Assembly: GCF_002846575.1 (NCBI RefSeq)
Contig: NZ_PJND01000009.1
Coordinates: 62,001-126,000, forward strand
Reading direction: 5' to 3'
Length of the DNA: 64,000 nucleotides
DNA from: Flavobacterium lindanitolerans
GTDB lineage: Bacteria; Bacteroidota; Bacteroidia; Flavobacteriales; Flavobacteriaceae
The translations under genes were made by a program, and so were the position numbers. The notes beneath the pieces were generated by a model. That model saw only the letters and a program-made list of their open reading frames with translations, ran no database searches and was not told the origin of the DNA. Shown one piece after another: positions 38,322-47,334 of this stretch (positions are counted from its first letter, which is position 1; each line of letters opens with the position of its first letter).

Positions 38322-38873
38322 ATGGAAACTTTATCAATACATACTGAACGATTGCACATCAGACACCTTACTCAAAATGATCTGGATGATTTTCACATAT
38401 ACAGATCTAATCCTGAGGTTACGAAATACCAGGGTTTTGATGTAATGACACGCGAACAGGCTTCCGAATTTATAGCCAAGCAGGAAAATAAATTATTTGG
38501 TAAAAGAGGTGAGTGGGTACAATATGCCATTGAAAGCAAAGAAACCGGAAGATTGATAGGAGATTGTGCTATAAAACTAGACGCTTTTGACGAGCGTATT
38601 GCTGAAGTTGGAATGACAATTTCTCACCTGCACCAGCAAAAAGGTTATGCAAAAGAAGCCTTTTCCGGGATTATGGATTTTCTTTTTGCCGTTAAAAACA
38701 TACATCGGATAGTTGAAACGGTAGATGCAGAAAATATTGCTTCAATAAGTCTTTTAGAAAGCTTAAAATTTCGTAGGGAAGGGCATTTTATAGAGAATAT
38801 CTTTTTTAAAGGAAATTGGGGAAGCGAGTTCCAATATGCTATGCTAAAGAGGGAATGGCTGGCCAATAGCTAG
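38322..38873 (+). CDS. GNAT acetyltransferase, RimJ/RimL type
   Basis: A 183-residue N-acetyltransferase of the RimJ/RimL group (Acetyltransf_3). The acetyl-CoA loop is in the QQKGYAKEAFSGI segment, and the fold ends with a C-terminal NIFFKGNWGSEF. RimJ-type enzymes acetylate ribosomal proteins or other amino groups; the substrate is unknown. It is coupled to nnrD and convergent with the next gene, with no gap. Confidence 0.85.
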   Translation: METLSIHTERLHIRHLTQNDLDDFHIYRSNPEVTKYQGFDVMTREQASEFIAKQENKLFGKRGEWVQYAIESKETGRLIGDCAIKLDAFDERIAEVGMTISHLHQQKGYAKEAFSGIMDFLFAVKNIHRIVETVDAENIASISLLESLKFRREGHFIENIFFKGNWGSEFQYAMLKREWLANS

Positions 38874-39527
38874 CTATTCTTTTACAATAATAGCTGTTGC
38901 TTTAAAACCGGTTGCCAGATTCCAGCGATTGGCTACGACAAGGTTTCCTTTATCATCAAATACATGAAATTCAGCCGTATTAGGTCCTGATGTTCCCTGA
39001 TTCAGTGCTTCAAAATCAACTCTGTTAAAGCCCGGTTTTAAAGGTAATTTCAAGGTTCTGAAATCAGTAGTTAATGTAACCGAAGCTACTACCACAACAT
39101 CATTCACAGAAATTTTTATCATGTCGCCATCCGGAGCTCCGTGATCGCGGAATACTATATTTACATATTCACCATTATTTTTAAAATCACCAAAATACTG
39201 GTTTCCTTTTACAGCAACCTGAGATTCACCGCCACTTTTTTTATTTAACTCTTTGGTGTATTTATCGCCTGGATTCGCAAATTGCTCGCTACCCTGACCG
39301 AAATTGACCGTATCGGTTCCGCCAACTTTATATTTATCTGACTTTGGAAGCGACTTGGGAATTGTAAAACCAAAATTTGGATCTACAGTAGTGTTTGACT
39401 CTGTAGAGGGTATTGACATCGTACTGTTTGTATTGGCAGAAGGTATTGAAATCGACTTGTTGTAGTCAACCTGAGCATACATCTGAGCAGTAAAAAAAAC
39501 AATAAAGAGTAAAGCAACAGATTTCAT
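38874..39527 (-). CDS. Secreted protein of unknown function
   Basis: A 217-residue exported protein. From the chosen ATG at 39527, a signal peptide (MKSVALLFIVFFTAQMYAQ) is followed by a Ser/Thr/Asn-rich stretch with two SIPS-type repeats (about 25-50), then a beta-rich C-terminal part (about 110-217). An in-frame ATG at 39563 would add 12 residues ahead of the signal peptide and is less likely. I recognise no family. Confidence 0.6.
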   Translation of the reverse strand: MKSVALLFIVFFTAQMYAQVDYNKSISIPSANTNSTMSIPSTESNTTVDPNFGFTIPKSLPKSDKYKVGGTDTVNFGQGSEQFANPGDKYTKELNKKSGGESQVAVKGNQYFGDFKNNGEYVNIVFRDHGAPDGDMIKISVNDVVVVASVTLTTDFRTLKLPLKPGFNRVDFEALNQGTSGPNTAEFHVFDDKGNLVVANRWNLATGFKATAIIVKE

Positions 39528-39784
39528 GGATACTTTTTGATAAACAGTTTCTGCAAAATTCATGCTAAAATTAAAAAACTTTTAAGTTTTATAGCCTCTT
39601 AGATAAAAAATAAAGGCTGCAACTTATAAAATTTTGACTGCAAATGCCATCTTGAGCTTTTGTTTTGGGTTAATTTTAGCATTTCAGGTGCTTTTCGTAT
39701 AAATTAAAAATCGTATTTTAGGGATAAGATTTTTTCATCCAAAAACAGGATACTCTTACATTTCATCGAAAATTTTTTAAAACA

Positions 39785-41254
39785 ATGCCCATGAGATTGT
39801 CTGTTGAACGAAAACCTATAAAAGTATATCCCGATTCCGGACGTGTCATTGCCCGGTATTTTTTCAATGGCGAAGAACGTGCTGTTGAACTCCTTAAAAA
39901 GCTATTACTTCTGGATAACGAAACCGTTTTTGGATTAATTTCTCCACTGTTACAGGATTTTTCAAAACGTCATAGAAATATTACCAAAAAGCTATTAAAA
40001 CATTGCGACAGGGTAAAAGTTTATATTGAGAAAGCAGGCGGTAATTATGAAAAACTTGACGATTACACCAAACTGCTCATTGGTTCTTATTTTACGCATG
40101 AATATTCGATAGAATCGGCAGCTTTTTTCAATCCGTCAATTGTTCCCGATCCTGACCAGACTAATCTTGAAGAAGGCCAACTTCGGGTACTGATTAGCTT
40201 TAGGGCAGTGGGAGAGGGGCATGTTTCTTCAGTAGTTTTCAGGCGTGCCATGATAGATAAGCATGGAAATATAACTGTAATTCCTGCCGGAAATTATATT
40301 GATGAAGCTGAAAAAGTCCATAACATGGTCTATAACAAAAAGCTTTTCCTCAAAAAAGCACAGGAAGCAGATATTAATGATGATTTCTTAAAAGCTGTAG
40401 ACGAAAAACTGGGCGAGCGTTTTGATTATGACAGCCTCAAAAAAGTGGTTATTGAAGCCAAAGAGAAAACAAAAGACGAAAAGATAATCACGCAATACAA
40501 TATGATTTTGGCCTTATCTGATAGCTATCGAAAAATAAGTTTTTCAAAGGATACCGATATAAGCGACAGGGTTATTTTCCCCATTTCAGATTTTGAAAGC
40601 AACGGGATAGAAGATGCCCGTTTTGTCAGATTTGTAAAAGAAAACGGAAAAGTAATTTATTACTGTACATATACCGCTTATGATGGAAATCACATCATGC
40701 CAAAACTCCTTCAGACCTATGATTTCTATGATTTCAAAACAAGTCCGTTAAACGGTTCCGGAGCAAAAAACAAGAACCTGGCTTTATTTCCCAGAAAAAT
40801 TAATGGTAAATATGCTATGCTTTCCCGTATTGATGGCTGGAATAATTATTTAATGTATTCCGAACATATCAATATCTGGGAAAAACCAATAAAAATACAA
40901 AGTCCGGAATATCCATGGGAATTGGTACAGATAGGAAACTGCGGTTCACCTATAGAAACCAAATACGGCTGGCTTATCATAACACATGCCGTTGGACCAA
41001 TGCGACGCTATTGTATTGGCGCCTCATTATTAGATATTGACAATCCAGAAATAGAAATAGGACGTTTAAAAGAGCCGCTCATTATGCCCAATCCCGATGA
41101 ACGCGAAGGTTATGTTCCCAACGTTGTTTATTCCTGTGGTTCCATCATACATAACAACGACCTGATTATTCCTTACGGACTCTCAGACCATAGTTCCGGA
41201 TTTGCTTCAGTGAACTTGGATTTGCTATTAGAAAAGCTTGTTAAAGGAGGTTAA
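39785..41254 (+). CDS. GH130-family glycoside phosphorylase or hydrolase
   Basis: A 489-residue five-bladed beta-propeller enzyme of family GH130. GIEDARFVRF holds the catalytic acid Asp of the family, and the later YEGYVPNVVYS and YGLSDHSSGFA strands are typical. GH130 enzymes mostly act on beta-mannosides by phosphorolysis. An N-terminal region of about 150 residues is longer than in the short subfamilies. No other carbohydrate gene is nearby. Two ATG codons lie 6 bp apart at the start; the first is used. Confidence 0.82.
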   Translation: MPMRLSVERKPIKVYPDSGRVIARYFFNGEERAVELLKKLLLLDNETVFGLISPLLQDFSKRHRNITKKLLKHCDRVKVYIEKAGGNYEKLDDYTKLLIGSYFTHEYSIESAAFFNPSIVPDPDQTNLEEGQLRVLISFRAVGEGHVSSVVFRRAMIDKHGNITVIPAGNYIDEAEKVHNMVYNKKLFLKKAQEADINDDFLKAVDEKLGERFDYDSLKKVVIEAKEKTKDEKIITQYNMILALSDSYRKISFSKDTDISDRVIFPISDFESNGIEDARFVRFVKENGKVIYYCTYTAYDGNHIMPKLLQTYDFYDFKTSPLNGSGAKNKNLALFPRKINGKYAMLSRIDGWNNYLMYSEHINIWEKPIKIQSPEYPWELVQIGNCGSPIETKYGWLIITHAVGPMRRYCIGASLLDIDNPEIEIGRLKEPLIMPNPDEREGYVPNVVYSCGSIIHNNDLIIPYGLSDHSSGFASVNLDLLLEKLVKGG

Positions 41255-41270
41255 GTTTATTTTCAACTCT

Positions 41271-41576
41271 ATGCAGAAAAAAAGTTTTTTTATAAAATTA
41301 GCATTGTTAATTGTTCCAATACTTCTTATTTCCAGCGTTCCATTAACAAAACAAAGCTATCAAAGTATTGGCGGCGGCGGTTATGACCTGACTAATCTAT
41401 ATTGCGGATTCTTTATTCTTCTGGCTATAATCATCTGGATTCTTTTTATTATCGGTCATTCGATAATTTTCAGAAAAAACAGAAATACCTTGAATGATAA
41501 CCTAAAATTAGTAGGCATTGGTTTTGGAACATTTTTTATTGCCTCTTTAATACTGTTTAATACCTGGATAACTTAA
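41271..41576 (+). CDS. Small membrane protein
   Basis: A 101-residue protein with three predicted helices (about 7-24, 42-62 and 80-98). The ATG at 41271, giving MQKKSFF, is chosen over a TTG at 41238 that lies inside the GH130 gene. It follows GH130 by 16 bp and precedes a 58-residue gene by 8 bp, so the three probably form one transcript. I recognise no family. Confidence 0.55.
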   Translation: MQKKSFFIKLALLIVPILLISSVPLTKQSYQSIGGGGYDLTNLYCGFFILLAIIIWILFIIGHSIIFRKNRNTLNDNLKLVGIGFGTFFIASLILFNTWIT

Positions 41577-41584
41577 TCAAAACT

Positions 41585-41761
41585 ATGGATAATCACATCA
41601 CTATTACAACAACTAACGGGAAACGCTGTCTGATTTTTATTGACAAAATCACACATATCTGCGAAGATGAAAACGGAAAAGCTATAATTTATTTTGGTAG
41701 TGAAAAAGTTATTTGTAAGGAAAGCTACAGTGAGATTATGCATGAAATTAAGTTTCTTTAA
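41585..41761 (+). CDS. 58-residue FlbD-like small protein
   Basis: A short open frame from ATG at 41585 to TAA at 41761. The protein begins MDNHITITTTNGKRCLIF, then the core VDKITHICE-like region, IIYFGSEKVICKESYSEI and an ending HEIKFL. The order (short strand, NGK turn, strand, IxKI segment, acidic turn, KESYxEI helix) resembles FlbD, a small protein beside flagellar motor genes, and other short beta-helix proteins. Homology is a guess. It ends a run with a GH130 gene and a membrane gene. Confidence 0.5.
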   Translation: MDNHITITTTNGKRCLIFIDKITHICEDENGKAIIYFGSEKVICKESYSEIMHEIKFL

Positions 41762-41774
41762 AGTACAAGTAACA

Positions 41775-41915
41775 GAATGGGCCACAAGCCAACCACAATT
41801 TTTAAAAGATTTCCTTTTGGGCTATCCAAAGGGTCAGGCTATACGCTACAAGTCCTCGATCGTGTTTAGCTCTGGATTTTTCGCTTCTATCCTTCACACA
41901 ATTTTGCTTAAAGTG
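41775..41915 (+). repeat. Repeat family R, copy A (degenerate)
   Basis: This stretch is a diverged copy of the non-coding repeat at 44801-44925, in the same orientation. Shared landmarks are AAAAGATTTCCTTTTGGG near 41803, GGTCAGGCTATACGCTACAA near 41830, and TTTTTCGCTTCTATCCTTCA near 41876. Identity is visibly lower than between copies B and D. It occupies the gap between the small gene and the ACR3 gene, so it is the leftmost copy. Confidence 0.7.
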
Positions 41916-41995
41916 ATTGGGAACTAACTATTAAAAAATGGGGCTTTACTACATAATAGATTTAATACATAGTTGGGAAGACCTAAATATTTGCT

Positions 41996-43039
41996 TTATG
42001 CAAGCTTTGGACTGAAATATTTTTTCTTAAACCACAATGATAGGTTAACTAATGCAATAAGTGCTGGAACTTCTACAAGTGGACCTATAACTCCCACGAA
42101 CGCCTGACCACTATTAATACCAAAAACGCCAATAGCAACTGCTATTGCTAATTCAAAGTTATTTCCTGTAGCAGTAAAGGCTATTGAAGTGCTTTGCGAA
42201 TAGTCAGCACCGACTTTCTTGCTTGCAATAAAGCTAATCACAAACATCAAAGCAAAGTATATTACTAAAGGAATTGCAATACGTATTACATCCACTGGTA
42301 ATTGTACAATCAATTCTCCTTTTAGACTAAACATTACTACGATTGTAAATAATAACGCTATTAAAGTAACTGGAGATATGAACGGAATAAATTTTTCCTG
42401 ATACCACTTCTCATTTTTTAAAGCAATTAATCCGTATCTGCCTATAATTCCAGCAAGGAAAGGTATACCAAGATATATTCCCACACTTTTTGCAATCTCT
42501 TCAATTGTAATATCTACTTCAATTCCATGTACACCAAATAATGGTGGTAGTATAGTTATAAAGATGTAAGCATAAACACTATAGAGCAACACTTGAAAAA
42601 TACTATTCAATGCGACAAGTCCTGCTGCATATTCTCGACTTCCATCAGCTAATTCATTCCAAACAATAACCATTGCTATACAACGTGCAAGTCCTATCAA
42701 AATTAAGCCTGTCATATATTCAGGATATCCTTTGAGAAATAAAAGCGCTAACGCAAACATTAATACAGGACCAATAATCCAATTCAGAAATAACGAAGTT
42801 CCCAAAACTTTTACATTTCGGAAAACTTTTCCAATATGTTCATAACGAACCTTTGCCAACGGAGGATACATCATAAGGATTAGACCGACGGCTAATGGCA
42901 TATTGGTTGTACCACTACTATAACTATTAATCCATTGAGTAGATGTTGGTAAGAAATAACCTAAAGAAATTCCTAAAGCCATTGCTAGAAATATCCACAA
43001 GGTAAGATAACGGTCAAGAAATTTTAGTTTTGATTGCAT
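41996..43039 (-). CDS. arsB: ACR3-family arsenite efflux transporter
   Basis: A 347-residue protein of about ten transmembrane helices that exports arsenite using the proton motive force. The conserved Cys of the family is in [11 protein letters not shown], next to NELADGS. ACR3 is unrelated to E. coli ArsB, although the name arsB is often used for both. It is the last gene of the minus-strand arsenic operon. Confidence 0.93.
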   Translation of the reverse strand: MQSKLKFLDRYLTLWIFLAMALGISLGYFLPTSTQWINSYSSGTTNMPLAVGLILMMYPPLAKVRYEHIGKVFRNVKVLGTSLFLNWIIGPVLMFALALLFLKGYPEYMTGLILIGLARCIAMVIVWNELADGSREYAAGLVALNSIFQVLLYSVYAYIFITILPPLFGVHGIEVDITIEEIAKSVGIYLGIPFLAGIIGRYGLIALKNEKWYQEKFIPFISPVTLIALLFTIVVMFSLKGELIVQLPVDVIRIAIPLVIYFALMFVISFIASKKVGADYSQSTSIAFTATGNNFELAIAVAIGVFGINSGQAFVGVIGPLVEVPALIALVNLSLWFKKKYFSPKLA

Positions 43040-43045
43040 GGGCTA

Positions 43046-43657
43046 TTATTTTATTTGAGAAAATATATAGAACATTTCTGTTGCTATTTGTAAACTTTTT
43101 TCTAAATATACCTGTGTTTGCTCTGGTGTGTTATCCGAAACTTTAGGGTCTTCAAAAGTAATAGGTACTCTTTTTTCTGCTCCCACAATGAATGGACATC
43201 CGCCATCAGCTTGGGAACAAGTCATAATCGCTGCAAATTCGGATGTAGGGTTAAAAGGGTTTTCATATTTTTTAGAGAATCCGATTATTGGCAAAATGTT
43301 CTCGCCATATTTAACAGCATAAACGGGATTCACACCATCTGCAATCTTAAATATGTTGAAACCTTGATTAGATAATGTTTCGATGACTTTAGGAAACAAT
43401 GCAGTTTCTTCTGTACCACCCGAATAACAATATACGTTTTGGATCTTGAAATATTCTGATGCAACCTGTGCCCAAATCTGTGAAAAATGACTTCTACGTG
43501 AATTATGGGTGCAAATAAAATTTAGATTTATATCCTGTTTGTTATTTACTTTTTGCTGAATATACTCAACTAAAGGTTGTAAAATACTTTTTCGTTCCTC
43601 GTTACCTAATTCTTCAAAATATAGTTGTTTGATTGTCTCTGATAATTTCTGATACAT
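43046..43657 (-). CDS. arsC: Arsenate reductase, low-molecular-weight phosphatase type
   Basis: A 203-residue cytosolic enzyme that reduces arsenate to arsenite. The P-loop CTHNSRRSH supplies the first catalytic Cys and Arg. The CSQADGGCPF pair supplies the relay cysteines of thioredoxin-coupled ArsC. FEDPKVSD contains the phosphatase-type Asp. An extra N-terminal segment of about 40 residues precedes the P-loop, as in other Bacteroidota members. It is 6 bp upstream of ACR3, in the same operon. Confidence 0.9.
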   Translation of the reverse strand: MYQKLSETIKQLYFEELGNEERKSILQPLVEYIQQKVNNKQDINLNFICTHNSRRSHFSQIWAQVASEYFKIQNVYCYSGGTEETALFPKVIETLSNQGFNIFKIADGVNPVYAVKYGENILPIIGFSKKYENPFNPTSEFAAIMTCSQADGGCPFIVGAEKRVPITFEDPKVSDNTPEQTQVYLEKSLQIATEMFYIFSQIK

Positions 43658-43676
43658 AATAACTATTTTTTATGGG

Positions 43677-44150
43677 TTAACAACATCCTGAATCCGGAGT
43701 ACAGCAAGAAGTTTGTTTCGAGGTTAATTCTGCTAAATTTTTCTTTTCTTTTTCTAATGGAATACCACAAGCATCTTGAGCCAGGCAGGCTGTTGTTTTA
43801 TTTTTTAGAATAAATGTTTTGCCATTAAAATCAAGATTATATTTACCAATTGTATTATTTTGATATTCAACTTCAATTTCTGAATCATCAATACCTAATT
43901 TATCTTCTGATAAACTAATAATATGTAAAAGCTTTGCGGGCTTTAAACGATGCTCATAATCGTCAGCATTCCACAATTGAAAATTTACTACTTTCTCATT
44001 ACGGATAACACCACCACAGTCAATGAAATTTTTAATAATCTCACCAATTTCCGTAACGTGAAAATGCTCAGGAACAAATGTTCCGTTTTCTAATTGAAAT
44101 TCAACATTATCTAATGTTGGTAGAATTTTTTTAATTTCAGATAATTTCAT
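43677..44150 (-). CDS. DUF6428 protein with Cys-rich tail
   Basis: A 157-residue protein recognised as DUF6428, a family found beside arsR in Bacteroidota. The final residues read CCTPDSGCC, four cysteines that could bind trivalent arsenic or a transition metal; two more cysteines occur in ACLAQDACG. It lies between arsR and arsC, with a candidate ArsR operator just upstream at 44181-44194. The function is unproven; arsenite sequestration or delivery is one reading. Confidence 0.75.
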   Translation of the reverse strand: MKLSEIKKILPTLDNVEFQLENGTFVPEHFHVTEIGEIIKNFIDCGGVIRNEKVVNFQLWNADDYEHRLKPAKLLHIISLSEDKLGIDDSEIEVEYQNNTIGKYNLDFNGKTFILKNKTTACLAQDACGIPLEKEKKNLAELTSKQTSCCTPDSGCC

Positions 44151-44180
44151 ACAATAGATTTAAAGTTTATAATTATATAT

Positions 44181-44194
44181 TGCAATATTACGAT
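44181..44194 (-). promoter_or_regulatory. Candidate ArsR operator before the DUF6428-arsC-ACR3 operon
   Basis: TGCAATATTACGAT shares 13 consecutive bases with the site upstream of arsR (44563-44578). On the minus strand it overlaps TAATATTG, one mismatch from the TAnnTTTG promoter element. It sits 30 bp upstream of the DUF6428 start, so an ArsR dimer here would block the promoter. Confidence 0.6.
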
Positions 44195-44214
44195 TATAAA
44201 AATCAAAAAAAGGT

Positions 44215-44547
44215 TTACAAGCAACAGCTCGATACCTTTACTTCTTGATTTAAGAATATATTAAATTCATTCTGTAATTCTTTCCAGACTTTTTCATTAA
44301 TACAATAACAAACAGATTTTCCCTCAATAGTTCCTTGTATTATGCCAATGCTTTTAAGTTCTTTCAGATGTTGAGATATAGTTGCCTGGGCTAAACCTAA
44401 TTCATCTACTAAATCATTACAGATACAAGCTTTTTTGTCAATAATAAATTGAAGTATCGCAATGCGTGCAGGATGTCCTAAAACCTTGAATGCTGAGGCT
44501 AACTTATTGTGCTCATCTGTAAATATTTCTGATTTTGTAAGTCCCAT
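44215..44547 (-). CDS. arsR: ArsR/SmtB-family arsenic-sensing repressor
   Basis: A 110-residue winged-helix repressor. Cys41 and Cys43 in KACICNDLVDEL form the usual arsenite site at the start of the recognition helix region, followed by AQATISQHLKEL. A C-terminal Cys108-Cys109 pair could supply further ligands. It is expected to release its operators when trivalent arsenic binds. Two operator-like sites lie on either side of the gene. Confidence 0.93.
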   Translation of the reverse strand: MGLTKSEIFTDEHNKLASAFKVLGHPARIAILQFIIDKKACICNDLVDELGLAQATISQHLKELKSIGIIQGTIEGKSVCYCINEKVWKELQNEFNIFLNQEVKVSSCCL

Positions 44548-44562
44548 AATGAATTATTTTAC

Positions 44563-44597
44563 ATCGCAATATTACGATAATAAATTTGAAAAGCAAA
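44563..44597 (-). promoter_or_regulatory. arsR promoter with overlapping operator
   Basis: The minus strand has TTTG (44594-44597) as a -33 element, a 19-bp spacer and TAATATTG (44567-44574) as the -7 element, one mismatch from consensus. The -7 element is embedded in the near-perfect palindrome ATCGCAATATTACGAT (44563-44578). This layout points to self-repression by ArsR. Confidence 0.65.
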
Positions 44598-44640
44598 AAA
44601 AATTTTTTTTTAATTATTCATTTTTAAATAATGTCTCTTA

Positions 44641-44925
44641 AACAACCGAAAAAAGGGCAGGGGACACGCACAAGTAATCCCCAATGTGCCTAAAATCCCG
44701 AATGTGATAAATAAACAAAATGTGCCTCACAAAATAATGTAGAGAAAGCCTGTAGACCTGAGTAGCACGATGAGTGGCGAAGCCACAAAGACTGCAACTT
44801 TTAAAAAGATTTTCCTTTGGGCGTGCCCCTACGGGTCGGGCTATCCGCTACAAGTCCTCGCTCGTGCCTCGCTCTGGGCTTTTCGCTGCTATCCCTCACG
44901 CAAACCCGTCATAAAATAGAGTAGG
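44641..44925 (+). repeat. Repeat family R, copy B (longest)
   Basis: The longest copy of the repeat. Its left half (44641-44805: GGGCAGGGGACACGC, then ATAAATAAACAAAATGTGCC) matches copy E at 62027-62199. Its right half (44801-44925) matches copy D at 56231-56355 over 125 bases with four differences. No gene lies in the 499 bp from the arsR start to the DUF2357 stop. The remaining 44926-45023 is AT-rich with no recognised feature. Confidence 0.88.
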
Positions 44926-45023
44926 AGTATACGATTAATATACCTCATATAGTAATATAAAAACAATATGATGTGAATATTAGAATTAGCAAAAGTCAAT
45001 TATGAATTCATTTTTGTTAATTA

Positions 45024-45073
45024 GAATTAATGAAGAATAAAATAAGTTATTTAATTTTATTCTTCATTAATTC
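45024..45073. repeat. 20-bp perfect inverted repeat over a stop codon
   Basis: Twenty bases at 45024-45043 recur as the exact reverse complement at 45054-45073, with a 10-nt loop that contains the stop codon of the DUF2357 gene (45047-45049). It could protect or terminate the end of the restriction operon transcript, but it has no T-tract. Confidence 0.75.
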
Positions 45074-47332
45074 ATGTAAACTTGCAGTGTAAGGGAAAGC
45101 AGAGGCTCTTCCTGAAGCATAGTTAGCTAATTTCTTGAAATCCCATTTCAGATTTTTAAATTCTGGATCGGTAACAGGTTCCAGTTCCATAACCAGATAA
45201 TATTCCTGTGATGGATTCTGGTATCCTTTTTTCAGCATATCTTCTTTTGAGAAAACTTTTGGCCCATTGCCTGTAATTTTCCAAAAATTGCCTGAATCCA
45301 TATCTCCGGTTGTATGAAGGAGAAGATATTTGGCACCTACTGTCTCTTTATTTAAAATAAGAGAACCGGTTCCGGTACCTATTCTAAAATTATATAGTTT
45401 GTTTTTTTTAATCCATTCATACTGCTCATCAGAATTATAAAAGCCAATCAACACAAATGTATCATCGGGAATTAAGTCTCTGTTAGTGCTATAAGGTTCC
45501 GGTAATGGTTCCCTTAGTTCATCACTAATATCCGGTGGAGTTTTATAAACATCAAAAGTTCTGAATGCAAGTTTTTCCCTTTGCGAAGTGCGGTTTACAA
45601 AATGTTCAATAATTTCCAGTATAAAAGCTTTTAATTCTCCGGTACCATTATCTGTTTTGGATGGACGAACAGGAAAAGCTCCAAGACCAGGAATAATTTC
45701 ATGAAATCCTTTTCGTTTAAACGGATCTTCTCCGGGGTACAATACATATGCTCCTCCTGTTCTTCGGATTGCATCTTTATAAGCATGCATCTTCAGCAAG
45801 TCAGCATTTTTATATATCCCTTTCCTTTGTTCTGATTTCTCTTCTTTGGCAACAGAATCATTATTAGCATTTAGAAGATCATTTAGATTAGCAACTTTAT
45901 ACTTTGCATCAAAATGAATATGAACAATCAGTTCCTGTTGCTCAGCTTCTGATTCTGTGATACCAGCCGGCCAAAAAGACAAAGTATAGTCCGGACGTAA
46001 TGTTGTGGTCCAGCTTCCGGGATCAGGATATATTTTTCCACCGGAAAAAGTTCGGTTATAGTTAAAACGGATATTTAATTTTCTTGTTCCTGCATTATAA
46101 ATTCCCCGAAGTGCTGTAAATTTACCTTGCCTGATCTGAAGATTGAGCCCGTCGGGAGTTTCTTTAATAAGGTTCGCAATATCTTTCGGATCTATATCAA
46201 AAACAGATTGAAACAGGTCTAATAGTTTGAAAAACAGCCAGTACTCATATAATGTGGCAATGTCTTTCTTGCCTCCACTGTATATATCATCACCTCCTGT
46301 CCAGATAAGCTTTGCTGCAAGATCAAACATTAGCCATACACGCAATACCTCGCGATAACCTTCTTTTCTCTGTAATACAGGACTATTTAGTTTTAGTGTT
46401 GTGGGTCTTGAAATGTCTTTGAAAATACTATGATGCAAATGAGATTCCAATTCACGAATCATCAGTTTAGATTCGTTGCCGAGTTTACTTCCATTAGCTG
46501 AAGCATTGTTAATGTCTGTACAGAATTTTAAAAATGTTTCGAGCACATGTTTGATAAAGCGATTTTCGGGAGTATCTATTGAATCAGTTTTACAGACAGC
46601 CGAAATGCGTTCGGGAAGTGTTTTTATACCATATTTTGAAAGGCTGGAAGATGTTGGAAGCAGTGTTTGCGCCTGTTTTCCTTTAAACAATTCTTTTATA
46701 TTGCTATTTGATAATCTTCTAACCTGGCGAATGTCCTTTTGTTCAGTTTTTTCGCTCCACTGCGTTACCGGTGCTGTGGTAATACGGTGTATAGCTTCAT
46801 TAAATTCCATAGAACCAATAACTGATTGCACAAAAGCAAATCTCTGATAAAGGGACTGGCTATCTTTTGTATAATCTATATCAAAATAATGTGATGCAGG
46901 CGCATTTGCCTGCAACAAGAGATCAGTACACTTTTCTGTGATAAACTCCAGCATATCGCGGTAATCGTCTCTATATCCGGTTTTAACAGATTGGACTTCT
47001 AAAGCTACTTCTCCGAATTTTTCTGTATCACCCTTTTTATAAACAGGTATAAAAAGTGTTCCTACAAATATGTTTGGTGCTAATGTTCCAAGATTAATAT
47101 TCCGTTTGTGTTGCTGAATGATATTTTCTCCGATATCACCCAGATAATAATCCGGAGAATTTATTTGGTAATCATAATAGCACCCTTCCATCAGCTGAAA
47201 GCGGGCTTCATTATTTTCGACAGCATTTTCTTCCGCATCAAATAAAGTACTTTGCCTGCGGGCATCTATAATGAGCCGCAAACCTTCCTGAATCGAATCC
47301 AGATGAATTTCTATGAATGATACTGATTTCAT
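45047..47332 (-). CDS. DUF2357 protein with PD-(D/E)XK nuclease (McrC-like partner)
   Basis: A 761-residue protein. The N-terminal two thirds are a DUF2357 region (about 60-400) with the YEYW segment near 362-365. The PD-(D/E)XK nuclease core reads RPDY (Asp448), then FDAKYK (Asp475 and Lys477). Its partner is the AAA protein 2 bp upstream. LlaJI-type restriction enzymes have this pairing, in which an AAA motor directs a nuclease subunit. The C-terminal ~120 residues (GFYNSDEQYEWI onward) may be an extra recognition domain. Confidence 0.82.
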   Translation of the reverse strand: MKSVSFIEIHLDSIQEGLRLIIDARRQSTLFDAEENAVENNEARFQLMEGCYYDYQINSPDYYLGDIGENIIQQHKRNINLGTLAPNIFVGTLFIPVYKKGDTEKFGEVALEVQSVKTGYRDDYRDMLEFITEKCTDLLLQANAPASHYFDIDYTKDSQSLYQRFAFVQSVIGSMEFNEAIHRITTAPVTQWSEKTEQKDIRQVRRLSNSNIKELFKGKQAQTLLPTSSSLSKYGIKTLPERISAVCKTDSIDTPENRFIKHVLETFLKFCTDINNASANGSKLGNESKLMIRELESHLHHSIFKDISRPTTLKLNSPVLQRKEGYREVLRVWLMFDLAAKLIWTGGDDIYSGGKKDIATLYEYWLFFKLLDLFQSVFDIDPKDIANLIKETPDGLNLQIRQGKFTALRGIYNAGTRKLNIRFNYNRTFSGGKIYPDPGSWTTTLRPDYTLSFWPAGITESEAEQQELIVHIHFDAKYKVANLNDLLNANNDSVAKEEKSEQRKGIYKNADLLKMHAYKDAIRRTGGAYVLYPGEDPFKRKGFHEIIPGLGAFPVRPSKTDNGTGELKAFILEIIEHFVNRTSQREKLAFRTFDVYKTPPDISDELREPLPEPYSTNRDLIPDDTFVLIGFYNSDEQYEWIKKNKLYNFRIGTGTGSLILNKETVGAKYLLLHTTGDMDSGNFWKITGNGPKVFSKEDMLKKGYQNPSQEYYLVMELEPVTDPEFKNLKWDFKKLANYASGRASAFPYTASLHELMKNKIK

Positions 47333-47334
47333 TA

